Positions 1 to 5,735 are shown, counted from the first letter of the stretch. The stretch: DNA of 7,321 bases from Thermomicrobiaceae bacterium (GCA_025966355.1 JAICWZ010000092.1:1-7321), one strand, 5' to 3'. The notes: a model not told the origin generated them from the sequence alone. Translations and numbers: made by a program.

Positions 1-327
1 ACGCCCGGCGGACCACCGCGCCACGTTCACCCGCAGCAGGACGAGTGGTTCTCTGTCGTGGAAGGTCACTACCGGATCGCCGTCGGCGACCAGGTATTTG
101 ATCTGGGGCCGGGTGACTCTGTTTACGGACCACGAGGAGTCCCGCATACCTGGGCCTACGTCGGAGGTGACGCAGGTCGTATGGTGTTCGTCATTTCTCC
201 GGCCGGACAGATGGAGGATTTCCTGCGCGCGCTCGGCCAGGCGAAGCAGATGGCGCCGCAAGATCCGGCTTTCTGGCAGCGCTTTGGTCTTGAGCTGGCC
301 GGCCCGCCGCTCCTTCCGGCCTCGTAA
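1..327 (+). CDS. Cupin-domain protein, 5' end cut by window edge
   Basis: The reading frame is open from base 1 to the TAA at 325-327, giving 108 visible residues without the true start. Both cupin motifs are present. Motif 1 reads G-G-P-P-R-H-V-H-P...E-W-F...G, with metal-ligand candidates H8, H10 and E15 of the visible part. Motif 2 is GDSVYGPRGVPHTW, with the fourth ligand candidate H49. This is the normal layout of a single-domain metal-binding cupin barrel, cytoplasmic by lack of any export signal. After the barrel a helical tail of about 45 residues (FLRALGQAKQ..., then a Pro-rich end) closes the protein. The cupin fold covers isomerases, dioxygenases and sugar-binding proteins, so the substrate cannot be told. 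The next gene is convergent, so this is the last gene of its transcript. An internal ATG at 58 is unlikely to be the start because motif 1 lies upstream of it. Confidence 0.85.
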   Translation, partial: TPGGPPRHVHPQQDEWFSVVEGHYRIAVGDQVFDLGPGDSVYGPRGVPHTWAYVGGDAGRMVFVISPAGQMEDFLRALGQAKQMAPQDPAFWQRFGLELAGPPLLPAS

Positions 328-352
328 CCGAGTATCGTTCGTAACCGATATC
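323..352. repeat. Short imperfect direct repeat at the cupin stop codon
   Basis: CGTAACCGAgTATC at 323-336 is followed by CGTAACCGATATC at 340-352, with a 17-base period and one indel. The first copy contains the cupin TAA stop. The same bases can fold into a weak stem (TATCGTT 333-339 against AAC-CGATA 343-350 with one bulge), which could act as a transcript end between the two convergent genes. There is no T-run. It may be only a small local duplication. Confidence 0.4.
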
Positions 353-387
353 CCTGCTCTCGCCGTGTTACGTGGGTTGCCGGGGGC

Positions 388-1143
388 TCACGCGCGCTCT
401 CCAGGCTGCGATGCGCGGGCGCGGTGTTCGTCCTGGAAGCGGAGCGCGGCGTCGATCGCTTCTTGCTCCAGGCGTTCGGCTTCGCCTGCCGTTGGTTCGA
501 CGCCGCTGTCGATCGCGCGCTTGGTGAGGGTAAGGGCGACTGGGCGGCCACCGGCGATCGTCGCGGCCATGTCGCGCGCCGCAGCGAGGAGTTGGTCGTC
601 CGGGAAGACGTGGTTCACCAGGCGCAACTGCTGGGCTTCGTGGGCGTCGATGATTCGGCCGGTGTAGAGCAACTCCTTGGCGATCGCCTTTCCGAGACGT
701 TCCGGCAGCCGCCGTGTGCCCGCGCCCGGTCCACGAACGCCTTCGGGGTAGCGAAAGGTTGCGGCTTCTCCCGCCAGGATGAAGTCGCAGCAGAGCGCGA
801 GTTCAACACCGGCCGCGACAGCGGCGCCGTGGACGACCGCAATGCACGGCCTGGGGTGTCCCTCAAGCGCGTTGAGCACATCATGCCCCCGGCGGCGCCG
901 CGCGCTCACCTGCGCGACGCTGAAGCCGGCCCGTTCCTTCATGTCATTCCCGGCGCAAAAGGCCGGCCCCTCGGCGCGGATCAACACTACGTGCACGTCA
1001 GCGTCGTGCGCCGTTGCATCGAGCGCCGCCTGCAGCTCGTCGAGCATCTGGTGATTGACGGCATTGCGCTGCCGGGGCCGATCGAGCACGATCTCGGCGA
1101 TCGGCGGATTTATTTCAAGGCGCAGCGTCGCGCTCTGGCTCAC
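388..1143 (-). CDS. Enoyl-CoA hydratase/isomerase (crotonase) family protein
   Basis: A 251-aa crotonase-fold protein, the usual length of the family, which acts on acyl-CoA thioesters in the cytoplasm (hydration, isomerisation and related reactions). The oxyanion-hole segment AFCAGNDMKE is at residues 61-70 and the second segment HGAAVAAGVELALCCD at 105-120. E114 and E134 (in RYPEG) align with the two catalytic glutamates of classical enoyl-CoA hydratase, so a true hydratase is plausible. The substrate is not readable. I place the start at GTG 1143-1141 rather than the longer ATG at 1182. A perfect GGAGG (complement of 1149-1153) lies five bases before the GTG, the family's N-terminus begins right there (SQSATLRLEINPP), and the ATG would sit very close to the predicted transcription start. 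It has its own promoter at 1204-1232 and is probably transcribed separately from the DinB gene 182 bases upstream. Confidence 0.9.
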   Translation of the reverse strand: MSQSATLRLEINPPIAEIVLDRPRQRNAVNHQMLDELQAALDATAHDADVHVVLIRAEGPAFCAGNDMKERAGFSVAQVSARRRRGHDVLNALEGHPRPCIAVVHGAAVAAGVELALCCDFILAGEAATFRYPEGVRGPGAGTRRLPERLGKAIAKELLYTGRIIDAHEAQQLRLVNHVFPDDQLLAAARDMAATIAGGRPVALTLTKRAIDSGVEPTAGEAERLEQEAIDAALRFQDEHRARASQPGERA

Positions 1144-1148
1144 GATAG

Positions 1149-1153
1149 CCTCC
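1149..1153 (-). promoter_or_regulatory. Ribosome binding site deciding the crotonase start
   Basis: GGAGG on the minus strand, five bases upstream of GTG 1143-1141. It supports the GTG start over the in-frame ATG 13 codons earlier, which has no such site. Confidence 0.75.
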
Positions 1154-1186
1154 GCTCCGGATGTCTCTGGGACTGCCCGCATCGAG

Positions 1187-1198
1187 GGGTGCGCACCC
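1187..1198. promoter_or_regulatory. 12-bp perfect palindrome, candidate operator of crotonase gene
   Basis: GGGTGCGCACCC is a perfect 12-bp palindrome. It starts five bases past the -10 box of the minus-strand promoter at 1204-1232, so it covers roughly +1 to +11 of the predicted transcript. A repressor bound here would block initiation. As RNA it could also fold only into a very tight hairpin, so a DNA operator is the simpler reading. No regulator gene is visible next to it. The regulatory role is inference from position and symmetry. Confidence 0.4.
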
Positions 1199-1203
1199 GT
1201 CGC

Positions 1204-1232
1204 AGTATAAGGAAGGTGCTGCGACCTGTCAT
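1204..1232 (-). promoter_or_regulatory. Sigma70-type promoter of crotonase gene
   Basis: On the minus strand, ATGACA (-35, complement of 1227-1232, five of six consensus bases) is separated by exactly 17 bases from TATACT (-10, complement of 1204-1209, five of six). The predicted start is near 1197, giving an untranslated leader of about 54 bases before GTG 1143. It is the best promoter match I found in the window. Confidence 0.65.
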
Positions 1233-1283
1233 ATCCGTGTTTCGATCAGTGCCGCGCGTAGCGGGAGATCGCAGGGTGGAACT

Positions 1284-1311
1284 GCTGCCGGAGCGATCCT
1301 ACTCCGGCAGC
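1284..1311. terminator. 10-bp perfect hairpin after the DinB gene
   Basis: GCTGCCGGAG (1284-1293) pairs perfectly with CTCCGGCAGC (1302-1311) around an 8-base loop. It begins 14 bases beyond the stop of the minus-strand DinB gene and before the crotonase promoter, which is where a terminator would be expected. Neither strand has a T-run after the stem, so it is not a canonical intrinsic terminator. U-tract-free hairpins are known in high-GC bacteria. It might instead stabilise the 3' end of the mRNA. Confidence 0.45.
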
Positions 1312-1325
1312 GTATCGAAACGGGC

Positions 1326-1859
1326 TTAGCCCGCGGAATCCGGCAGGCTCCGGAGCAGATCGAACAAGAGATCGAGGTCACCTGGCGAGCAGCCATACTC
1401 GGTGAGCAGCATGGCGATCTCGCTCCGATGCTGCGTGGCGTGCATGGCAACGCTCAGCAGGTCCGGCCAGAGCGGTCTGCGGAACGTCTTGCCGTTATCG
1501 GTCCAGACGATGATGCGCTCCGGGCTGTTCTCGCCCTCGGGCGTCAGTTCGTCGATGAAGGTGTCGAGGCCCGACGCGATCCCGGCCCAGCGCGCACGAA
1601 TCGCGGCGACATCTTCATAGTCGTTCGGGTTGAACTCGAACGGTTCCCAGTCGATCTCGATCGCTTTGCCGGGCCAGATGAGACCCGACCAGAAGAACTC
1701 GTTCTCCATCAGGTGTACGAGCGTGTCGCGGACGCTGCCGAAAGCGCGCGAGTTCGGCGCCAGCAACTGCTCCGGCGTCAGCTTCTCAGCCTGATCGAGG
1801 ATGCGCGCATTGGCCCAGCGATTGTGGGCGTAGAGCAAGCGATAGGGTTCGAGATCCAT
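1326..1859 (-). CDS. DinB-family protein (putative metal-dependent hydrolase/transferase)
   Basis: A 177-aa protein of the DinB four-helix-bundle family, in the normal size range. Typical signatures are YAHNRWANARIL near residues 10-21, HLMENEFFW at 49-57 and HATQHRSEIAMLL at 140-152. H49, H140 and H144 form the three-histidine site that binds a divalent metal in this family. Some relatives use bacillithiol or mycothiol as thiol cofactor and others are uncharacterised, so no reaction is claimed. I chose ATG 1859-1857 because GGAG lies six bases upstream on the minus strand. The in-frame ATG four codons earlier (1871) has no Shine-Dalgarno sequence. The frame stays open back to 2021, but that extension (Arg/Ser-rich) does not look like the family N-terminus. 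The protein is cytoplasmic. Divergent from the Ddn-like gene and followed by a strong hairpin, it appears monocistronic. I found no convincing promoter in front of it. Confidence 0.88.
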   Translation of the reverse strand: MDLEPYRLLYAHNRWANARILDQAEKLTPEQLLAPNSRAFGSVRDTLVHLMENEFFWSGLIWPGKAIEIDWEPFEFNPNDYEDVAAIRARWAGIASGLDTFIDELTPEGENSPERIIVWTDNGKTFRRPLWPDLLSVAMHATQHRSEIAMLLTEYGCSPGDLDLLFDLLRSLPDSAG

Positions 1860-2028
1860 TGTCTTCTCCATGGCGTACCGCGCGAGCCGGTGAATGCTCG
1901 GCTCGTCGCGCCCGATCTCAAGAATCAGAGCAGAGCGCGGGGAAGACACGTGCCGAGGAACGGCACTGCGAGAACGCAACACCGGACGGCAGGAGGCTCC
2001 CCTGTGAAAAGCTCCGCTCAAAAGCGTT

Positions 2029-2226
2029 GGTGGTGGTATCGGGGCTTACGCGGTCACCGGCATGGATCTCTCCATCTTCGAGGATGTCATTGTGCGTGCC
2101 ATTCCGGTCGCCAGCGCCGATCGGAACGTGGAAGAGTCCAAAGTATGGAGGCAGAGTGGTTACCGTGCAAGTGCTGAAGAGCCGTCACGGTGCCGGAAAA
2201 CGCGTCGCTCGCGCCTGCTCGTATAA
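2029..2226 (+). pseudogene. Possible eroded coding remnant (unrecognised)
   Basis: Read from 2029 in the frame of ATG 2062, the sequence gives a protein-like stretch (GGIGAYAVTG, then MDLSIFEDVIVRAIPVASAD) with mostly G or C at third positions, as in the real genes here. After about residue 35 from the ATG it turns Arg/Ser-rich and stops at TAA 2224-2226, inside the TATAAT box of the next gene. There is no Shine-Dalgarno before ATG 2062 and an in-frame TGA lies at 2005. It may be the remains of a gene truncated at both ends, or chance. I recognise no family. Confidence 0.2.
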
Positions 2227-2227
2227 T
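2222..2227 (+). promoter_or_regulatory. Perfect TATAAT -10 box for the Ddn-like gene
   Basis: TATAAT is an exact -10 consensus, rare in such GC-rich DNA, placed 69 bases upstream of ATG 2297. At spacings of 15-19 bases upstream there is nothing like TTGACA, and the extended -10 TG is absent too. If it is used, an activator or a different upstream element would be needed. The leader would be about 63 bases and could form the small stem TCCGC (2238-2242) / GCGGA (2249-2253). Confidence 0.45.
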
Positions 2228-2296
2228 GAAAGGTGCGTCCGCTCTCCGGCGGATCGATTCCGTCGGTAAAACGAGCCGGACGAAAGGAGATTAACC

Positions 2297-2725
2297 ATGA
2301 GTTCCCCGGTGGCGCGTGCCAGTGATTGGAACCGAAAGATTATTGAAGAGTTTCGCGACAACGAGGGGAAAGTCGGCGGTAATTTCGCGGGTTCCCCGTT
2401 GTTGCTGCTCCACACGATTGGCGCTCGCAGCGGCAACGAGCGAATCAACCCGGTCATGTACCAGGATCTCGGCGACGGCAGGCTTGCGATCTTTGCCTCC
2501 AAGGGCGGGGCGCCGACCAATCCCGACTGGTACCGCAATGTCGTCGCCAACCCCGATGTTGACGCCGAAGTCGGAACCCAAACGCACCACTTCCATGCCC
2601 GCGTTGCCTCGAGCGAGGAACGGACGCCGATCTGGACCAAACAGAAGCAGGAATACCCCGGGTTCGCCGGCTACGAGGCGAAGACCGACCGGGAGATTCC
2701 GGTCGTTATCCTCGAACCGCGCTGA
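2297..2725 (+). CDS. Ddn/DUF385-type deazaflavin-dependent nitroreductase-family protein
   Basis: A 142-aa single-domain split-barrel flavoprotein-like protein matching the family of Mycobacterium Ddn, which uses the deazaflavin cofactor F420 to reduce quinones or nitro-aromatics. The family signature is clear. GKVGGNFAGSPLLLLHTIGARSG (25-47) is followed by NPVMYQDLGDGRLAIFASKG (51-70) and then PTNPDWYRNVVANPDVDAEVG (73-93), the segments that form the cofactor-binding barrel. The C-terminus is short, as usual. No signal peptide or membrane anchor is present. The start ATG 2297 has AAGGAG at 2284-2289 with a seven-base gap, which is convincing. The physiological substrate cannot be read from sequence, and F420 use is inferred from the family. 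The gene stands alone, with divergent DinB upstream and a convergent gene 30 bases downstream. Confidence 0.93.
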   Translation: MSSPVARASDWNRKIIEEFRDNEGKVGGNFAGSPLLLLHTIGARSGNERINPVMYQDLGDGRLAIFASKGGAPTNPDWYRNVVANPDVDAEVGTQTHHFHARVASSEERTPIWTKQKQEYPGFAGYEAKTDREIPVVILEPR

Positions 2726-2755
2726 TTCGGCGTTTGAGCATCCTGCCAAGCGGCA

Positions 2756-3688
2756 TCACCTGAATCTCGGGCTGGTTGGCCAATCGGGCGGAAGGTCGAA
2801 AAGCAGCGCGGGCTGGGAAACGGCTTCCTCACATTCGATCTTCCCGGTGGCCAGGTCAGCAGTCACGCGGTTGAACGGAAGCTCGATGTCGAGCGGATGG
2901 CTGGCCCACGGGTTCGCGATGAGCCAGGGCTGGCCGCGCGCGATCGTCGACGGCAGAAGCTCGAAGGCGGCGAGCACGGCTGATGCATCCTGGTACTGCA
3001 CGCCCTTGTTGGTCAACCAGAATCCGTTGGTTCCGGCCAAACGCGATCGCCGGATGGCTTCGTCACGAATCATCTCCGGGTGTTCATGCGCCGCGCCGAA
3101 GAGACCAGCGAGGAGTTCCTTCAAATCAGTCGTCGGCCGGTACGAGATCAGGGCGATCACGAACGGGGCGCCAAGCTGCCGGCCGTAGTAGCGTGTTTTC
3201 TCGCCGAGCCGTTGCCGAATAACGCGGTGATCGTCGACGAGGACATCATGGCGAGAAGACACGTGTTTCGGCGACCCCTCCCGCTCGTAGATCGTCACGG
3301 CTTCGAGGTAGATCATCGCGGTTCCTCGCCGCAGCCGGAAATCGGGTCGATGTGTCGTGCCGCTGACCGAGGGGTGCAATTCGATGTCAAAGCCGAGCCT
3401 GCGCACGAGTTCGTGTAGATACAGTTCCCAGAATGCGCCCAGAAACCCGCGCCGATCGGTCCGTCGCAAGCGCGAGATCAGAGCCGGTCGCTCCGCCTCC
3501 GGGTAGTGCGCCAGCCAGTCCATGAGCACGTCTCGCACGTACTGCCAGTCGTCACCCGCGGCGCTGTTCAAGAATGTTTCGAACGGCTCAATCGATTCGG
3601 CCGGATGACCATTGATCCGCTCGGAGTTGTCGAACAGCATTTCCAGACCTTCTTCAGGTGGACCGCACGCGCTTTCGATCAGGCTCAT
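2756..3688 (-). CDS. Uncharacterised 310-aa protein with PD-(D/E)XK nuclease-like core
   Basis: I do not recognise a named family, but residues 82-135 have the arrangement of a restriction-endonuclease-like core. There is a helix with an acidic residue (FLGAFWELYLHELVRRLGF, E88), then HRPDF (D116), then after 12 residues IYLEAV (E129). The usual lysine two residues after that glutamate is replaced by V131, and K164 in a following helix (GEKTRYYG) might take its place. After residue 175 there is a hydrophobic strand (APFVIALISY) and a C-terminal part with WLTNKG and PWLIANPWASHPL. No signal peptide or membrane segment is present. The start is uncertain. ATG 3688 has only GAGG eleven bases upstream, while the internal ATG at 3640 (MLFDNSERING) has GAAGG seven bases upstream and would remove 16 residues. 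It ends 30 bases from the convergent Ddn-like gene and has no partner gene such as a methylase. Nuclease activity is an inference and is not assured. Confidence 0.75.
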   Translation of the reverse strand: MSLIESACGPPEEGLEMLFDNSERINGHPAESIEPFETFLNSAAGDDWQYVRDVLMDWLAHYPEAERPALISRLRRTDRRGFLGAFWELYLHELVRRLGFDIELHPSVSGTTHRPDFRLRRGTAMIYLEAVTIYEREGSPKHVSSRHDVLVDDHRVIRQRLGEKTRYYGRQLGAPFVIALISYRPTTDLKELLAGLFGAAHEHPEMIRDEAIRRSRLAGTNGFWLTNKGVQYQDASAVLAAFELLPSTIARGQPWLIANPWASHPLDIELPFNRVTADLATGKIECEEAVSQPALLFDLPPDWPTSPRFR

Positions 3689-4307
3689 TGTAGCCGGAGC
3701 CTCTGCGACCAGATTGAAAGTTGTTCAGCATCCCCCAAGCTTCTTTAGGATGCCAGTCACCTGCTCCTGATGACGAAGTCAGCGCCACTCGAAGATGCAA
3801 ACGATGGTCACCGTCGCCTGGAAGTCGACGGATCGCTGTGTGTTTCAGGTCGCGCTGCGTCGATTGCAGTTGGTCCCATGTCTACTCGACGTTCGGTGTT
3901 ACCCATTAGAAGCCTTCAGGTTGGATTTATCGTCTCGAAAGCAACTGGGTGGATGCCTCAACTCGCCCGCCGCGACGAGGGGTGCGTTTTCATATTCCGT
4001 TTCCGCATTTCAGCTCGGTATTAGTGGCCGAACTCGTCTCGCATACGTTGTGAGATCACGTATTCTGAGACATAGTCGGTTTGTGTGACCAGACCCCAGT
4101 TATCGGAAGAGGCGTCCGTACAAAACGGAACGCTTGACTGCGATTTAAGTGTGTGGACAACGCCAGATGAACTCGGATACGGACCCCACTAACTACTACG
4201 TACACGAACGTGCCATGTAATGTCGCAACGCACCAACCTTTTCATGGCGTCGAGGATATTAATGATGTCGACACTGAACTGGACGGGGAGGAAACCCTGG
4301 GGGCTTA
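3689..4307. other. 619-bp AT-richer spacer without a supported gene
   Basis: Sampled stretches (4021-4080 and 4141-4200) are about 50% GC, against more than 60% in neighbouring genes. Several plus-strand frames stay open between 3721 and 4088, but none has a Shine-Dalgarno sequence, coding-like third positions or a recognisable protein. Small symmetries are visible. GCATCC (3728-3733) pairs with GGATGC (3748-3753) just upstream of the 310-aa gene. TCCGT...ACGGA falls around 4115-4130, and CACGAACGTG around 4203-4212. A GGAAC at 4127-4131 resembles the -35 of ECF promoters but lacks a clear -10 partner. No tRNA, CRISPR or insertion-sequence end was found. It probably holds the promoters of the two divergent flanking transcripts. 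Confidence 0.6.
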
Positions 4308-4868
4308 ATGGATGAACTCGCAGCGGTCGAACAACTCAAACAGGGCGACATCGCTGGGTTAGAGATCTTGGTTCAGTTGCATCAGATTCGCGCGCTCCGC
4401 GCGGTCTTCCTCATTACCCAAGACTATGCGCTCGCAGAGGATATTGTCCAATCCTCATTTGTGCGGGCATTCGAACGGATCCATCAACTTGACCCGGATC
4501 GCCCCTTCGGCCCGTGGTTTCTCCGCAGTGTGGTCAACGATGCCCTGAAAGCTTCGGCACGCGGCGCTCGGCTCTTTTCGCTGGACCGGCTGGCCGGGAC
4601 ATTCGATGGGTGGCGATCCGGAACGGTCCTGGATGGACGTCTCGATCATGCGATCGAGCAGTCGGTCGAAGCGGCCGAGACGCGTGCGGAGATTCGGGCT
4701 GCGCTAGCCAAGCTAACCGTACAGCAGCGCACGGCTGTGGTTGCGCGCTATTACCTGCAACTAAATGAGGCCGAGACGGCTGAGATCATGGGGTGCGCCC
4801 GTGGCACCGTGAAGTGGTACCTCCATCATGCCCGGCGGCAGCTCAAGACGCTGCTTCATCCCCTGTGA
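4308..4868 (+). CDS. ECF-type RNA polymerase sigma factor
   Basis: A 186-aa sigma70-family protein with only regions 2 and 4, the layout of extracytoplasmic-function sigma factors. Region 2 spans about residues 25-84, with the core-binding helix ALAEDIVQSSFVRAFERI (41-58) and the -10 recognition part GPWFLRSVVNDALKASAR (68-85). Region 4 spans about 128-183 (LTVQQRTAVVARYYLQLNE, then the helix-turn-helix ETAEIMGCARGTVKWYLHHARRQL). A 40-residue linker joins them. It would direct RNA polymerase to a small set of promoters. ATG 4308 is the only possible start, because an in-frame TGA lies at 4275-4277 with no start codon between. The RBS is poor: GGGGG ends four bases before the ATG, and GGGGAGG at 4285-4291 is too far away. 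The next gene, 50 bases downstream, is a membrane protein with anti-sigma layout, so activity is probably controlled by sequestration at the membrane. Confidence 0.92.
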   Translation: MDELAAVEQLKQGDIAGLEILVQLHQIRALRAVFLITQDYALAEDIVQSSFVRAFERIHQLDPDRPFGPWFLRSVVNDALKASARGARLFSLDRLAGTFDGWRSGTVLDGRLDHAIEQSVEAAETRAEIRAALAKLTVQQRTAVVARYYLQLNEAETAEIMGCARGTVKWYLHHARRQLKTLLHPL

Positions 4869-4874
4869 TGATGA

Positions 4875-4902
4875 AATTCGTGGCAACGACGCGTAATTCG
4901 TG
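4875..4902 (+). repeat. AATTCGTG direct repeat between sigma and anti-sigma genes
   Basis: AATTCGTG occurs at 4875-4882 and again at 4895-4902, exactly 20 bases apart, about two helical turns. Both copies are in the 50-base gap between the sigma stop and the anti-sigma start, and the second copy ends next to the anti-sigma Shine-Dalgarno (AAGGA 4905-4909). It could be a protein or RNA-binding site tuning anti-sigma expression, or a chance repeat. Confidence 0.3.
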
Positions 4903-4918
4903 AAAAGGAACGTCGCCA

Positions 4919-5677
4919 ATGCCGAACAGCCAAACCCGTATCACGCTTCTCGATGAGTTCGCTCGCGATCATGTTCCCTACGATGTCGATTTGTGGCCTG
5001 AGATCGCCGCGACCCTCTCTACCCGCCGTCGGCCACCATATACTCGACTTGACCGTGGCCAGCTTTGGCGCATTGCGGTGGTTGCTACAGCACTGCTTCT
5101 CTCAATCATCGTGCTGCCACCGACTCGTCAAACGATCGCGGACACGATTCAGCACTTCGGCATCGTCGAGACGAATTCCACGACGGTCCGCATTGGTCCG
5201 CCCGCTCCAGGGGCCACCGCGGTCTCGGTCCCAGTACCGATGTATTCACTGGAAGAGGCTCAGAAACGAGTCCCTTACCCGATTCCGCAGCCGTCGTGGA
5301 TTCCTGCTGGATTTCGTCTACGAGGTGTGTTCGTGGGTCATGATGATGTTGTGACCGTATCATACGTTTCTGATGACTGGCAGGTGAAGGTAAATAGTGG
5401 CGCGTTCGGATTTTCCGTCCATCCAGGTACCGAGCCAAGCCTTGGCGGCACCGCCATTCCTTCTACTGCGATTCGACATGTAACCGTTAATGGTGCACCG
5501 GCGATCTACGCCCAGGGGGCCTGGGAACACCAGCCGGACGGTATTACGTGGCATGGCGATGCCGACGCCGTCAGGGTTGCCTGGGCTGCTGACGGTTTCA
5601 CTTACGACCTGTCGGGAAGTAAGACCGACTTAGGACGCGATGGTCTGATCCGAATCGCGGAGTCGATCCACCCCTAA
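4919..5677 (+). CDS. Putative membrane anti-sigma factor with DUF4367-like outer domain
   Basis: A 252-aa protein directly after the ECF sigma gene. Residues 1-49 are hydrophilic and would be cytoplasmic, with the DLWPEIAATL helix as the probable sigma-binding part. Residues 50-68 (LWRIAVVATALLLSIIVLPP) form one membrane span. Residues about 108-250 form an outer domain resembling DUF4367 (MYSLEEAQKRV, PQPSWIPAGFRL, VNGAPAIYAQGAW, VAWAADGFTYDLSG, LIRIAESIHP). This N-in, single-span, outer-sensor layout is that of many anti-sigma factors. The protein has no cysteine at all, so it is not of the zinc-binding (HxxxCxxC) type. ATG 4919 follows AAGGA at 4905-4909 with a nine-base gap. It would hold the sigma factor inactive until its outer domain senses a signal. 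Anti-sigma function is inferred from position and topology, and the signal is unknown. Confidence 0.8.
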   Translation: MPNSQTRITLLDEFARDHVPYDVDLWPEIAATLSTRRRPPYTRLDRGQLWRIAVVATALLLSIIVLPPTRQTIADTIQHFGIVETNSTTVRIGPPAPGATAVSVPVPMYSLEEAQKRVPYPIPQPSWIPAGFRLRGVFVGHDDVVTVSYVSDDWQVKVNSGAFGFSVHPGTEPSLGGTAIPSTAIRHVTVNGAPAIYAQGAWEHQPDGITWHGDADAVRVAWAADGFTYDLSGSKTDLGRDGLIRIAESIHP

Positions 5678-5735
5678 GATCACGTACGTCGGGCTCGCGT
5701 CGGCCAACGAGTAAGAGTGGAGAAAGGTGTCGTCA

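Larger units (their letters stand above)
1860..2296. other. 437-bp divergent spacer between DinB and Ddn-like genes
   Basis: This is longer than needed for two promoters. It contains a CGAGCCG...CGGCTCG inverted repeat (1883-1889 and 1899-1905) in the DinB leader, and a possible coding remnant around 2029-2150. It also contains AGGAGG at 1991-1996 seven bases before a GTG at 2004, and the -10 box of the Ddn-like gene at 2222-2227. The AGGAGG/GTG would open a 57-codon frame rich in Arg, His, Trp and Cys that resembles no protein I know. I do not call it a gene. Confidence 0.5.

Noticed and set aside
424..1329. 301-codon open frame on the plus strand
   Set aside because: It is antisense to the crotonase gene, whose catalytic glutamates and oxyanion motifs are intact. 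The plus-strand translation has no recognisable domain and no ribosome site.
1161..2177. 338-codon open frame on the plus strand
   Set aside because: It runs antisense through the DinB gene, which has its histidine site and ribosome site. The plus-strand frame is a by-product of GC-rich codon use.
2004..2177. 57-codon frame behind AGGAGG and a GTG
   Set aside because: The ribosome site is good, but the product is Arg/His/Trp/Cys-rich low-complexity sequence resembling no protein, and it is out of frame with the coding-like stretch at 2029-2226.
2316..3188. 290-codon plus-strand frame crossing two genes
   Set aside because: It lies out of frame over the Ddn-like gene and antisense to the 310-aa gene, and its Arg/Ser/Pro-rich translation is typical of a shadow frame.
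1942..3266. GAAGACACGTG found near 1942 and again near 3256
   Set aside because: Several 11-base matches are expected by chance in a window of this size, and one copy is inside a coding sequence.
4050..4059. GTGAGATCAC, resembling a CRP-type half-site pair
   Set aside because: The arms are only four bases with a two-base centre instead of six, and it is not placed against a recognisable promoter.
3795..4088. 97-codon plus-strand frame in the large spacer
   Set aside because: No ribosome site, no third-position GC bias, three overlapping open frames of equal quality, and no recognisable protein.
4127..4162. GGAAC (4127-4131) and TTGACT (4134-4139) as promoter of the sigma gene
   Set aside because: At 16-17 bases downstream of either there is no matching -10 (GTC-type for ECF, TATAAT-type for sigma70), and the leader would exceed 140 bases.
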